Below, in pieces: positions 9,100-17,685 of a stretch of 45,903 bases of DNA. Within the stretch, counting starts at the first letter, position 1. Each line of letters begins with the position of its first letter. The DNA lies in assembly GCA_024711125.1 (NCBI GenBank), contig JANJTM010000056.1, forward strand, positions 1 to 45,903, given 5' to 3'. The DNA is from Rhodothermales bacterium (GTDB lineage Bacteria > Bacteroidota > Rhodothermia > Rhodothermales > UBA10348). Position numbers and translations under genes: made by a program. The notes under the pieces are model-generated. The model saw only the letters and a program-made list of their open reading frames with translations, was not told where the DNA came from and did not search any database.

Positions 9100-11355
9100 T
9101 CAGTAGGCCACCTTGATTCCGACCGACGGAATCAGGGGGAGCTGGTCGAGCCGGCGCAGCGTGAAGATGTCGATATAGAAGAGGTTGCGGCGGTCGTACA
9201 GGTTGGTCACGCCCGCCTGCAGCGTCAGCCGCGTCGTTCCGCGGAACCGCATCGTGCGCTCGACCGACACGTCGAGACGGTGATAGGTCGGAAGGCGCCC
9301 GCCGTAGGGCTGGGCGTACAGTACGCGGGTGTCTCCGCGCAGCGTGTCGACGCCCGTCGGCCCGGCGAGGAGAAGGAACTCGTCGAAGCCGAGCGACTGG
9401 CTGTACGGAAGCCCAGAGCCGAATTGCCACCGCGTATTGACGTCGAAACCGAGCACCTTGAGCCCGAGGATGGCGTTCGCCTGGTGCCTGCGGTCGTGCG
9501 GAGGCGAAAATTCGAGGTCCGGGCGGCCGTACCAGTACCGGATGGCCTCCTGCTGCGCCGTGTACCGAACCTTGCCGTACCCGTAGTTCAGCAGGCCGTA
9601 CACGCGGTCGGTGGTCATCTCGAGGCGCACGTCGGCGCCGGTGACCTCACCCTCGGCGGGCTGCAGACCGGTGTTGAAGCGGGGATAGGCGGTCCACGCG
9701 GCGATCGAAAGGTTGGAGAGTCCCTTTCGGTACCCCTCCACCGAGAATCGCATCCATGGCGTGGCCTGCACCTGCCACCCGGCGATCAGGTGCCAGGCCG
9801 AGGGCACCTTGGCGAGCGGAGAGGCCGTCCAGGCCGTGAACACGTCGCCCGCGTCGCGCCGGTCCGTCAGGCCCACGACCTCCTGGTGGAAGATTCCGGC
9901 GGCGCCGGTGAAGCGGTGCGCGCCGAGATCCCATACGGCGCGCACGCGCGGCTCGAGGAAGGTGCTGCTCTTGGACGGAAACGAAGCGAGGCGCACGCCG
10001 GGCTCGATGCGCAGCCCGAAACCCACGGGCAGGCCCGTTTCCACGTAGACGCCGGCCTCGGTGATGTACTCGCCGGACGTCGAGACGCCCTGGAACTGGC
10101 CACCGAGTTCCGAGGACAGCGACGTCGTCGAGAGCTGGATGCCCCAGCGCATTTCGCTGGCCCCCAGGTAGTGCGTCACGTGCGCGCCGGCATTGAACTG
10201 GGAGGCGTCGCTGGAGCGTGCCGCGCGGCCGGCCCCGAACGTGTTGCTCGTTTCGGAATACGAGAGGATGATCTCGGCCTGGATCGGGATCGACGTCGGA
10301 AGCATCAGGTACCTCAGCCCGTTCGCCCGGTTCTTCCACGAGGCCGTTCCCCGATTCGACGTGGTGTCGGCAGCGGACTCGGGGTCCAGCGTACCGCGGT
10401 CGTAGGAGCGGTTGGATACGATGGAGAGCGTCGACCCCTCGCTCACGTTGGCGTGCAGCTTGACGAACTGGTCGTCGAACGTGTAGGGCAGGTCGCGGTC
10501 GATCAGGCGCGAGGCGCCCTGCTCGATCACCGACATGCGACCGGAGGCCAGGATCGACACCCTGCCCGGCAGGATCGGCCCTTCGAGGAGCGCGCCGCTC
10601 ATGAACGGAGCCACCGACACGTTGCCCTCGAACCGCCGCTTGTTGCCGTTTCGCGTCGAGATGTCGAGCACCGAAGAGAGCCTTCCGCCGAACCGGGCCC
10701 CGTATCCGCCGGCGTAGATGTTCGCGACCTGGATGATGTCGGACGGGAACGCCGAGTAGAAGCCGATCAGGTGGAAGGGCTGGTAGATCGGAATACCGTC
10801 GATGAGCGCCAGGTTCTGCGTGGGCTCTCCCCCGCGGATGAAGAGCTGACCGCCCTGGTCGCCGACCGAAACGACGCCGGGCAAGGTGGCCATATACTGC
10901 ACGAGGTCCCCGGAAACGTCCGGAGAGGGAATCATCTCGATGTCCTGCGGGCGCACGGCCTGGAATCCTGCCACGATCGCCGCGGCACCCGTGCCTTCCC
11001 GCTCGCCCTCGATCGTCACCTCGTCGAGGCCGGCGGCCTCCGATTGCATGCGGAAGGAGAAGACCCGGATCTCCCCGGCCGAGAGCGTGATGCGCTCGGT
11101 ACGCGTCGCGTAGCCGATGAAGGTGGCGCGCAGGGTATACGTTCCGGGCTCGACGCGCGACAGGGCGTAGAGCCCGTCCCCGTCGGTCGCCGTGCCGGTG
11201 ACCAGCCGTTCGCCGTCCAGCAGCACGACGTTGACGCCCTGCAGGGCCTCGCCGTCGCTGTCGTCGGTGACGAAACCCCGCAGGAGCGCGGTCTGGGCTG
11301 AAGCCGCCGGGGCGCCGACGAGCACGACGAGGAGCAGGAGAAGGAATCGGCGCAT
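9100..11355 (-). CDS. TonB-dependent outer-membrane receptor (carboxypeptidase-regulatory-like N-domain)
   Basis: The product has 751 residues: a signal peptide (1-21, ending APAASAQ), a CarboxypepD-regulatory-like domain (about 25-105: GFVTDDSDGEALQGVNVVL, then GTYTLRATFIGYATR), a plug domain (about 120-230: GQLFIRGGEPTQNLALIDGIPIYQP and YGARFGGRLSSVLDI) and a beta-barrel to the C-terminus. It ends in Tyr, as usual for barrel insertion. It imports a ligand across the outer membrane using TonB energy. The amylase gene ends 11 bp upstream and DUF4249 starts 19 bp downstream. Substrate specificity cannot be read from sequence, but the adjacent GH13 enzyme suggests an alpha-glucan or oligosaccharide. 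The ATG at 11355 opens the signal peptide. Confidence 0.9.
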   Translation of the reverse strand: MRRFLLLLLVVLVGAPAASAQTALLRGFVTDDSDGEALQGVNVVLLDGERLVTGTATDGDGLYALSRVEPGTYTLRATFIGYATRTERITLSAGEIRVFSFRMQSEAAGLDEVTIEGEREGTGAAAIVAGFQAVRPQDIEMIPSPDVSGDLVQYMATLPGVVSVGDQGGQLFIRGGEPTQNLALIDGIPIYQPFHLIGFYSAFPSDIIQVANIYAGGYGARFGGRLSSVLDISTRNGNKRRFEGNVSVAPFMSGALLEGPILPGRVSILASGRMSVIEQGASRLIDRDLPYTFDDQFVKLHANVSEGSTLSIVSNRSYDRGTLDPESAADTTSNRGTASWKNRANGLRYLMLPTSIPIQAEIILSYSETSNTFGAGRAARSSDASQFNAGAHVTHYLGASEMRWGIQLSTTSLSSELGGQFQGVSTSGEYITEAGVYVETGLPVGFGLRIEPGVRLASFPSKSSTFLEPRVRAVWDLGAHRFTGAAGIFHQEVVGLTDRRDAGDVFTAWTASPLAKVPSAWHLIAGWQVQATPWMRFSVEGYRKGLSNLSIAAWTAYPRFNTGLQPAEGEVTGADVRLEMTTDRVYGLLNYGYGKVRYTAQQEAIRYWYGRPDLEFSPPHDRRHQANAILGLKVLGFDVNTRWQFGSGLPYSQSLGFDEFLLLAGPTGVDTLRGDTRVLYAQPYGGRLPTYHRLDVSVERTMRFRGTTRLTLQAGVTNLYDRRNLFYIDIFTLRRLDQLPLIPSVGIKVAY

Positions 11356-11366
11356 GGATCGGGATC

Positions 11367-13304
11367 TCAGTCGACGGGAGGCTGCGGGCGGGCCGCCAGG
11401 ACCGCGACGGATCTCGGGAGGAGCCGCGCGGTTGCGATCGTCCCGTCGAGCGTCGGCACGACACCCCCCAGCCGATCCTCGAGCCCGGACGCCGCGAGCG
11501 TCTCGTGCGGATCGGCGACCGGGGACGCATCGAACGTCACGGTCTGTTCCGTCTCCGAGAGGTTGAACGCCACCCAGACACGGTCGCGGCCGAAAGTACG
11601 GCGATAGACCATGGTTTTCGAGGCATCGTCGAATGCCATGGGCACGAAATCCCCCCTGCGCAGCGCGACGTGATCGGAGCGCAGGTCGATGAGCCGTCGG
11701 TACCAGGCATAGGTTTCCGTATCGAAAGCCACCGGATCGGGTGTGCGGGCCTCGCCGAACGGATGCGCCGCCTCGTCGTCGTATACCAGGTCGGGCCAGA
11801 CCATCGGCTTGCGTTCGTCCGGGTCGTCGCCGCCCCACATGCCGGCCTCGTCGCCGTAGAAGAGGTGGGGCGCGCCGACGTAGGTGAACTGCTGCGCCAG
11901 CATGAGGCGCAGGGTGTTGCGTTCCCCCTCGTCGGGACGGCGAATCGCATAACCCCGGTCCTCGCGAACGCTCGCCGCGTGGTCGAACCGCGTGCGAGGG
12001 TTCGCGACCTGCGACGCCGGGCGGTCGGTATCGTGCGAGCCGAGCGTGTTCATCATGGCGAACGCGGCCTCGGCGGGATAGTCTGCCCGCAGGTCGGCGA
12101 GTTCGCGCAGGAAGTGGCTCGGTCCGTAGCCCTGCCCCGGCTCGAGGTCGCTTCCGAGGAACAGCCGCCGCACGGCGAGCGCCCAGCGGTAATTCATCAC
12201 GGCGTCGAACGCGTCGCCCTGGAGCCACGGGGCCGCGTCGAACATGCGGTGGTTCCGCCAGTCCTCCCACCAGACCTCGCCGACAAGCCAGGCTTCCGGA
12301 TTCAGGAACCGCACGTGACGACGGAAATCGCGCCAGAAATCGAGATCCACCATCTCGGCCACGTCGAGCCTCCACCCGTCGATCCCGTCGGACGGATCCC
12401 CGTCGTCGTTCGGATCCATCCAGCGTGCGACCGACGTGAACACGTATTCGCGCACCGGGGTGATGAGGCCGGCCTCGTCCTCGCGCAGTTCCGGCAGGCT
12501 CTTGACGCCCACCCAGCCCCGGTAGTCGAACTCGTTCGTGTCGGGAGTCGCCGGGTCGTCCCACGAGGTCACCTCTATCCAGTCGGCGAACCGGGAGGCC
12601 TGCTGCCGCTCGGCGACGTCGCGGAAGACGAAGGACTCGAGCCCCATGTGGTTGAACACCCCGTCCACGACGACGCGCATTCCGCGCCGGTGGGCTTCGG
12701 CGACGAAATCGAGGAACATCCGGTCGGCCGACGTCCATTTCCAGGTCAGGGGATCGGTCGGATCCTCCGCAGCGATGATCGCGCGGTCACCTTCCGGGTC
12801 GGGCCCGAAATGCACGTCGATGTGGTGGAACGTGGAGCCGTCGTACTTGTGCAGGCTGGGCGAGTCGAACATGGGATTCAGGTACAGCGCCGTGACCCCC
12901 AGGGAGTCGAGGTAGGGCAGGGCGTCGATCATGCCCTGCAGGTCCCCGCCGTACCGCCGCATCTGGACCGTCGTATAGAAATCGCCGGCCGCGGGCTCCC
13001 ACTCGTCCCGCGCGTACCAGTCGCTCGTCCACCGGGTCGGGCGCCAGCCTTCGGCGCCCTTCCACGGCCACGACTTCTCGACGACGTCGATCGTCGGGTC
13101 GTTCGACGGATCGCCGTTGCGGAAGCGCTCGGGGAACACCTGGTACCAGACGGCATCCTTCGCCCATTCGGGCGTGTCCGGCGAGGTGGTCGCAGACAGG
13201 TACGTGGCCGCGGTGCGATCGCCGGGCTCGGGCTGCGAGCAGGCGGCGACCGGAGCGAGCACGAGGACGAGGCCGAGCAAGCCCGGGGCGTAGTCGCGTT
13301 TCAT
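11367..13304 (-). CDS. Alpha-amylase family (GH13) lipoprotein, neopullulanase/cyclomaltodextrinase-like
   Basis: The product has 645 residues with a lipobox (APVAAC, Cys22), so it is an anchored glycoside hydrolase. The (beta/alpha)8 barrel is recognised by VWYQVFPERFRNGD, VTALYLNPMFDSPSLHKYD, MRVVVDGVFNHMG, GWRLDVAEM (nucleophile Asp314), WLVGEVWW (acid/base Glu343) and LGSHDTDR (third acid Asp425), so the catalytic triad is intact. A short C-terminal beta domain follows. The YQVFPERF opening and layout resemble the neopullulanase/maltogenic group acting on alpha-1,4 (and 1,6) glucans; exact specificity is inference. Its ATG overlaps the stop of ypdA (ATGA, 13301-13304), and it is followed after 11 bp by a TonB receptor, which suggests a small glucan-uptake unit. 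Confidence 0.9.
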   Translation of the reverse strand: MKRDYAPGLLGLVLVLAPVAACSQPEPGDRTAATYLSATTSPDTPEWAKDAVWYQVFPERFRNGDPSNDPTIDVVEKSWPWKGAEGWRPTRWTSDWYARDEWEPAAGDFYTTVQMRRYGGDLQGMIDALPYLDSLGVTALYLNPMFDSPSLHKYDGSTFHHIDVHFGPDPEGDRAIIAAEDPTDPLTWKWTSADRMFLDFVAEAHRRGMRVVVDGVFNHMGLESFVFRDVAERQQASRFADWIEVTSWDDPATPDTNEFDYRGWVGVKSLPELREDEAGLITPVREYVFTSVARWMDPNDDGDPSDGIDGWRLDVAEMVDLDFWRDFRRHVRFLNPEAWLVGEVWWEDWRNHRMFDAAPWLQGDAFDAVMNYRWALAVRRLFLGSDLEPGQGYGPSHFLRELADLRADYPAEAAFAMMNTLGSHDTDRPASQVANPRTRFDHAASVREDRGYAIRRPDEGERNTLRLMLAQQFTYVGAPHLFYGDEAGMWGGDDPDERKPMVWPDLVYDDEAAHPFGEARTPDPVAFDTETYAWYRRLIDLRSDHVALRRGDFVPMAFDDASKTMVYRRTFGRDRVWVAFNLSETEQTVTFDASPVADPHETLAASGLEDRLGGVVPTLDGTIATARLLPRSVAVLAARPQPPVD

Positions 13305-14269
13305 GGCGTTTTCGGTCGGGAGGCAACGTGGGCCGCGATCACCGCGGCGTGGAATCGGCCGTTTTCGATGAACCAGCGACTCGTGCGCAGGCCGCCGCAC
13401 ACGGTTCCGGCCAGGTACAGGCCGGGTCGCGAGGATTCGAACGTCTCGGAATCGACCAGGGGCGTCATCGCCTCGTCGTCGCCGACCGCCACGCCCAGGG
13501 TCGCGAGCAGCGAATAGTCCGGGCGATACCCCGTCATCGCGAGCACCCAATCGGCGTCGACGTCGAACGGCCCCTGCGGTCCCCGTACGTGCACCACCCC
13601 GGGCTCGATCGACTCGACGTGCGCGCCGAAGAACGCCGCGACCGACCCCTCGGCAATACGGTTCTCGAGGTCGGGGCGTATCCAGTACTTGATCTTCGGC
13701 GACAGTTCGGGCCCGCGCACGAGCATCGTCACCCGGGCGCCGTGGCGGTAGCACTGGAGCGCGGCCTTGGCCGCCGAATTCTTCGCTCCGATCACCGCCA
13801 CCCGCTGTCGCGCGTACGGATAGGGCTCGCGGAAATAGTGCGTTACGTGCGGCAGGTCCTCGCCGGGTACCGAGAGCCGGTTCGGGTGGTCGAAGAAACC
13901 CGTCGCCGCCACGACGAACCGGCACGCGTGGCGCCCGCGCACGGTCACCACCTCGAACGCCCCGGCCTCGCCTACGACCGCCGTCACGCGCTCGTACAGG
14001 GCCAGGTCGAGCCGCTCGGCGTCGGCGACGCGCCGGTAGTAGTCGAGCGCTTCCTCCCGCAGCGGTTTGTATCCCTGGGTGGGGAACGGATGGTCGCCGA
14101 TCTCGAGCAGTTCGGGCGTGGAGAAGAACTCCATGCCCGTCGGATACCCCGCAAGCGAGTTGACCAGCGCGCCCTTGTCGATCACGAGCGACGTGAGGCC
14201 GCGCCGCCGCGCTTCGATCGCGCAGGCCAGGCCGACGGGCCCCGCCCCGATGATCGCGACGTCAACCAT
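13301..14269 (-). CDS. ypdA: YpdA/Bdr-like FAD-dependent bacillithiol disulfide reductase
   Basis: The product has 322 residues. An N-terminal dinucleotide site (IIGAGPVGLA, residues 5-14) and a second site VIGAKNSAAKAAL match YpdA-type flavoproteins, as do GFFDHPNRLSVPGE, TGYRPDYSLL and the C-terminal YLAGTVCGGLRTSRWFIENGR. YpdA (Bdr) reduces bacillithiol disulfide with NADPH in Firmicutes, and Bacteroidota also make bacillithiol. There is no CxxC redox pair of the thioredoxin-reductase type, as expected. The ATG at 14269 is chosen because the FAD-binding strand begins at once; its start lies inside the end of tadA (8-nt overlap), and its stop overlaps the amylase start by 4 nt. No bacillithiol biosynthesis genes are in the window. 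Confidence 0.85.
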   Translation of the reverse strand: MVDVAIIGAGPVGLACAIEARRRGLTSLVIDKGALVNSLAGYPTGMEFFSTPELLEIGDHPFPTQGYKPLREEALDYYRRVADAERLDLALYERVTAVVGEAGAFEVVTVRGRHACRFVVAATGFFDHPNRLSVPGEDLPHVTHYFREPYPYARQRVAVIGAKNSAAKAALQCYRHGARVTMLVRGPELSPKIKYWIRPDLENRIAEGSVAAFFGAHVESIEPGVVHVRGPQGPFDVDADWVLAMTGYRPDYSLLATLGVAVGDDEAMTPLVDSETFESSRPGLYLAGTVCGGLRTSRWFIENGRFHAAVIAAHVASRPKTP

Positions 14270-14774
14270 CGACCGGTCCGCCGTCTCCGGAGGCCGCTTC
14301 GACGCGCCGTCGGGCAAAGAACGCCCGCAGCAGGTCGGCCGAACGTTCGGCCTCGACGCCCGAGACGATCTCGACCCGGTGGTTCAGCCGCGGGTCCTGC
14401 GGGATGTTGTACAGCGTGGACGCCGCCCCGGCCTTCTCGTCGAACGCTCCGAACACCAGCCGGTCGATGCGCGACCAAACGATGGCGCCGGCGCACATGG
14501 GGCACGGTTCGAGGGTCACGTACAGGGTGCATCCCTCGAGAACCTTCGTACCCAGGGTGGAGCAGGCGGCAGTAAGCGCCAGCAGTTCGGCGTGCGCCGT
14601 GGGGTCCTGGAGCCGCTCGACCATGTTGTGGCCGCGGCCCACGACCTGGGTTCCGCGCATCACCACGGCGCCGACGGGGACTTCCCCCTCCTCGAAGGCC
14701 ATCTCGGCCTCGCGCAGCGCGGCCTTCATCGCCAGGCGGTGGGGGGTGGACAGGGCGTCGAGCGAGCTGGACAT
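14262..14774 (-). CDS. tadA: tRNA-specific adenosine deaminase TadA
   Basis: The product has 170 residues and is a zinc-dependent cytidine/adenosine deaminase fold. HAE (in TAHAELLAL) provides the first zinc ligand and the proton-shuttling Glu; PCPMCAG provides the two Cys ligands. EVPVGAVVM and GRGHN are also typical of TadA, which converts A34 of tRNA-Arg(ACG) to inosine. Length is normal. It lies 16 bp after arcA and overlaps ypdA by 8 nt, so it is probably translated from the arcA transcript. The relation to the neighbouring genes appears to be positional, not functional. Confidence 0.93.
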   Translation of the reverse strand: MSSSLDALSTPHRLAMKAALREAEMAFEEGEVPVGAVVMRGTQVVGRGHNMVERLQDPTAHAELLALTAACSTLGTKVLEGCTLYVTLEPCPMCAGAIVWSRIDRLVFGAFDEKAGAASTLYNIPQDPRLNHRVEIVSGVEAERSADLLRAFFARRRVEAASGDGGPVDG

Positions 14775-14790
14775 GGGCAGACGGACGGGC

Positions 14791-16047
14791 TCAGGCGAGA
14801 CGCGTGCGGGCGAGCGGAAGCGTCATGCAGCGCGCACCGCCGCGTCCGCGCGAGAGTTCGTTGCCCGAGAGCTTGATCGCGATCTTCTCCCCGTGCTCGA
14901 ACGCGCTCTCGGCGTGGTAGGAAAGGAACCCCTCGGCCGTGACTACCCGGTACCCGTTGCGCGCCATTTGTTCGTAGGTGCGCGCGTTGCGTTCGTACCC
15001 GATGACTACGCCCGGAGCGATGGCGAAGAAGTTCGCGCCGTCGGTCCACTGTTCCCGTTGCTGGCTGAGCGGGTCGTCCCCGCCGCACGGGATGAGCCGC
15101 GGCGGCGTGCCGATCGCCTCCTCGAGCGCATCGACGACGTGGTCGTGCAGGCGGCACCGCAGGTCGTCGGGACCGTCCCCCGGGGTGAACGTGAACACGT
15201 TTCCGAGCCCGCGCTGGTCCATGATCGGAGGGAAGAACACGCACTCGGCGGGCGAGACGAACGTGAACACCGTGTCCAGGTGCATGCACGAGCGTTCCTT
15301 CGGGAGATTGACCACGAGCACGCGGCGAATGGCCGTGCGCTCGAACAGCACGCGGGCGAGCGAGGTGATGGCGCCGAACGAGGTACGCTCCGAATGGCCG
15401 ACCATGACCGTGTCAGGGCTCACCACGAGCAGGTCGCCGCCCTCGAACGTCACCCCGGGCGGAAGCTTGATGACCCGGTCGCGGATGCCCTCGAACGCCG
15501 GGTGGTGTTCGACCACCGTGCGCATGATGATGCTCTCCCGCGTGCGCGCCGCCGTCGCGGGGTGGCTGAGCACGAGATGGTCGAGCACGACCGCCGCCAC
15601 GTCCCGCGTGAAGAGCAGGTTGGGGAGCGGCTGCGCGTTGATGGGGAGGGCCGAGACGCCGGACAGCGCGAAGAGGGTGAGTTCCTCGGGTCCCAGTTCC
15701 GCCAGTTCCCGCTCGAACGCCTGGAAATTGCGCTCCGGCAGCAGTCGGCAGAGCAGGTCGACGAAGCGCTCCCGGGCGTCGGAAGACCGGAACGCCTCGA
15801 GCAGGAGGCGATCGATCTGGAGCACGCCGTCCGGGTGGCCGATCACCTTGGCGAATACCCGGCACATCGTTTCGTGCTCACGGCGCGCGTGCTCGACCCA
15901 GAGGATGTCCTCGAACAGGAGCTGCGGCAACGACGACGGCGCCACGCGCTCCATCTCGACCCCGGGCGTGTGCACGACGACCTGGCGAAGAGGGCCGGTC
16001 TCGGACGAAATGTCGAGGTGGACGGCCGGGAGGCTTTCGACAGGCAT
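14791..16047 (-). CDS. arcA: Arginine deiminase
   Basis: The product has 418 residues, the usual length. Characteristic motifs are in order: LLFTRDVAAV, TFEGGDLLV, MHLDTVFTFV (catalytic His) and the C-terminal RGGARCMTLPL with the nucleophilic Cys407. The enzyme hydrolyses arginine to citrulline and ammonia. In the classical pathway ornithine transcarbamylase and carbamate kinase follow, but neither is encoded nearby, so the citrulline fate is unknown. It is the first gene of a co-directional run with tadA, ypdA, amylase, TonB receptor and DUF4249. The 88 bp upstream include a weak promoter-like TACATTCG on the minus strand at 16079-16072. Confidence 0.93.
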   Translation of the reverse strand: MPVESLPAVHLDISSETGPLRQVVVHTPGVEMERVAPSSLPQLLFEDILWVEHARREHETMCRVFAKVIGHPDGVLQIDRLLLEAFRSSDARERFVDLLCRLLPERNFQAFERELAELGPEELTLFALSGVSALPINAQPLPNLLFTRDVAAVVLDHLVLSHPATAARTRESIIMRTVVEHHPAFEGIRDRVIKLPPGVTFEGGDLLVVSPDTVMVGHSERTSFGAITSLARVLFERTAIRRVLVVNLPKERSCMHLDTVFTFVSPAECVFFPPIMDQRGLGNVFTFTPGDGPDDLRCRLHDHVVDALEEAIGTPPRLIPCGGDDPLSQQREQWTDGANFFAIAPGVVIGYERNARTYEQMARNGYRVVTAEGFLSYHAESAFEHGEKIAIKLSGNELSRGRGGARCMTLPLARTRLA

Positions 16048-16135
16048 GGGAATCCGGGTGCGGTGGAAACCCGAATGTAGGCCATGCCGCCCCCGCCGGC
16101 CTAAAAAAGCCCATGAAACCGACCGTCAAGGCCGG

Positions 16136-16330
16136 TCAGCGCCGGCCCTTCAGTCCTCCGACGAGCCGGATCACGATGGCAAGGAGCAGCAGGACGATGA
16201 GTCCGCGGATCGCATACCCCAGCAGGAAGCCCGCGATCTTCAGCACGAAGCCGAGCAGCACGATGGCGATCATCAGCACGATCGCGGTCACGATCCACCG
16301 CAGGACCTGCTGTACGTCGAGGTTTCTCAT
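16136..16330 (-). CDS. Small membrane protein with two predicted transmembrane helices
   Basis: The product has 64 residues: a short polar N-terminus (MRNLDVQQVLRW), two hydrophobic segments (about 13-31 and 35-57) joined by KIAGFLLGYAIRG, and a basic C-terminus (GGLKGRR), consistent with a small inner-membrane hairpin. I do not recognise a family. It is accepted as real because its ATG overlaps the stop of the kelch-like gene in the same ATGA arrangement used twice in this operon, and because the hydrophobic pattern is coherent. It is the last gene before arcA. Confidence 0.65.
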   Translation of the reverse strand: MRNLDVQQVLRWIVTAIVLMIAIVLLGFVLKIAGFLLGYAIRGLIVLLLLAIVIRLVGGLKGRR

Positions 16331-17685
16331 GGCAGCGGCGGGTTCGCGTCGAGGGTTTGCAGGATTTCGAAGGCCGGTTCGGCGTTTCCGTCCGAAGACC
16401 AACCTCCTGATAACAGTATTCGGCCGTCCGGCAGCAAGGTTGCAGTGGATCGCACCCGGGATCGCAGCGCACGTGCGATTTCTTCGGGAAGCGCGAAGAA
16501 CCGGCCGAACGAAGGTACGAAGACCGAGCCGCCGGGCGCCACGAGGCCCGCGGCCGCGGAGCCCTCCGGGACGCGGCCGCCGAGCAGCCACACCAGCCCG
16601 TCGGCGTCCCTGACACCCGCGTGGTCGTTGCGCGCGGGGACGGGCGGCGCGACCGCACGAACGTCGATGCCCTGCGGATGCGCGGTGTCGAACAGGAGCG
16701 CGTGGTTCTCGAGCATACGCCCGTCGGCGCTCCACCCCTGCACGAGGTGCCGGCCGCCGAGACCCGCCGGCCGGTCGGAGAGCGGAACCTGGACGTGGCC
16801 CGCGAGCGGCTCCACGTACGGGCCGACGCCCGGGTGGCGCGCGACCAGGCTGTCTCCGGCGATGACGAACGAACGCAGGTCACGCCGGACGCCGAACTCG
16901 GACGAAGGCCGATACTGCACGTCCCCCGCGCCTCCGACGAGGTCGACGAGAAGCCCGGCGGCATTGGTACGCAGCTCGGCCGTGTGCCCGGCGTTCCGGA
17001 TCGGGTCCCCGATCGTGCGGATCGCGGTGCTGGCGAAGGTCGCGGGGTCGATGCGTTCGGCTTCTTCGACGAGGTCGTGCACACCGCGGGGGCGTCCGCG
17101 CGACGCCCCGCCCGTGACGAGGATGCGGCCGTCGGGCAGCAGGGTGGCGGCATGGCCGGCCCGGGCGTGAACCAGGCTGCCGACGACGGCCGCCGTTCCG
17201 CCCGCGGGATCGAATCGCAGGAGGCGGTCGGTGGCCCGCGCGGTATCGGACGGGGCGCCCCCGGCGAACAGGATCGATCCGTCGGGGAGCGGGGTGGCCG
17301 TCCAGGCGCCCATCGGGTCGTCGAACCCGGGCAGGGTGCCCACCTCGACGTCAAGCCGCAGGAACCGCAACGTATCCACGCCCGGGGTCTCCTCCGAATC
17401 CCACGCGACGGCGACGAGACGGTTGATGCCGCGCACGAGAGGGACCTCGCCCTCGAAGACGTCGCCACCGACCGGTGACAGCGCGAGCCCGTCCACCTCG
17501 ACCCGGGAAACGCCCCGGAACGACGTGGCGCGCAGCCGCAGGGTGATGCGGTCGTCCAGCAGTACGGCCGCGGGATCCGGGGCGAGAATCTCCACCTCCG
17601 GCGTCCGGACGGGGACGAACGGCCGATCGCACGCCGGGACGAGCGCGACGGCCGCCAACAGCAGGGCGGGCAGCGGGCGGATCAT
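16327..17685 (-). CDS. Kelch-like repeat lipoprotein
   Basis: The product has 452 residues with a lipobox (LVPAC, Cys19). After an Ig-like N-domain (about 30-110, PEVEILAPDPAAVLLDDRITL) come kelch-type blades: MGAWTATPLPDGSILFAGG, HAATLLPDGRILVTGGA, DADGLVWLLGG and STATLLPDGRILLSGGW. These suggest a beta-propeller on the periplasmic or outer surface. No catalytic motif is visible, and galactose-oxidase copper ligands could not be identified. Its start codon overlaps the truA stop and its stop overlaps the start of the 64-residue membrane protein (ATGA in both cases), so translation is probably coupled. Function unknown. Confidence 0.78.
   Translation of the reverse strand: MIRPLPALLLAAVALVPACDRPFVPVRTPEVEILAPDPAAVLLDDRITLRLRATSFRGVSRVEVDGLALSPVGGDVFEGEVPLVRGINRLVAVAWDSEETPGVDTLRFLRLDVEVGTLPGFDDPMGAWTATPLPDGSILFAGGAPSDTARATDRLLRFDPAGGTAAVVGSLVHARAGHAATLLPDGRILVTGGASRGRPRGVHDLVEEAERIDPATFASTAIRTIGDPIRNAGHTAELRTNAAGLLVDLVGGAGDVQYRPSSEFGVRRDLRSFVIAGDSLVARHPGVGPYVEPLAGHVQVPLSDRPAGLGGRHLVQGWSADGRMLENHALLFDTAHPQGIDVRAVAPPVPARNDHAGVRDADGLVWLLGGRVPEGSAAAGLVAPGGSVFVPSFGRFFALPEEIARALRSRVRSTATLLPDGRILLSGGWSSDGNAEPAFEILQTLDANPPLP

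Noticed and set aside
16095-16137. Minus-strand terminator between the 64-residue gene and arcA
   Set aside because: A run of six T is present, but the preceding stem (GACCG/CGGTC) is only 5 bp and ends 13 nt before it.
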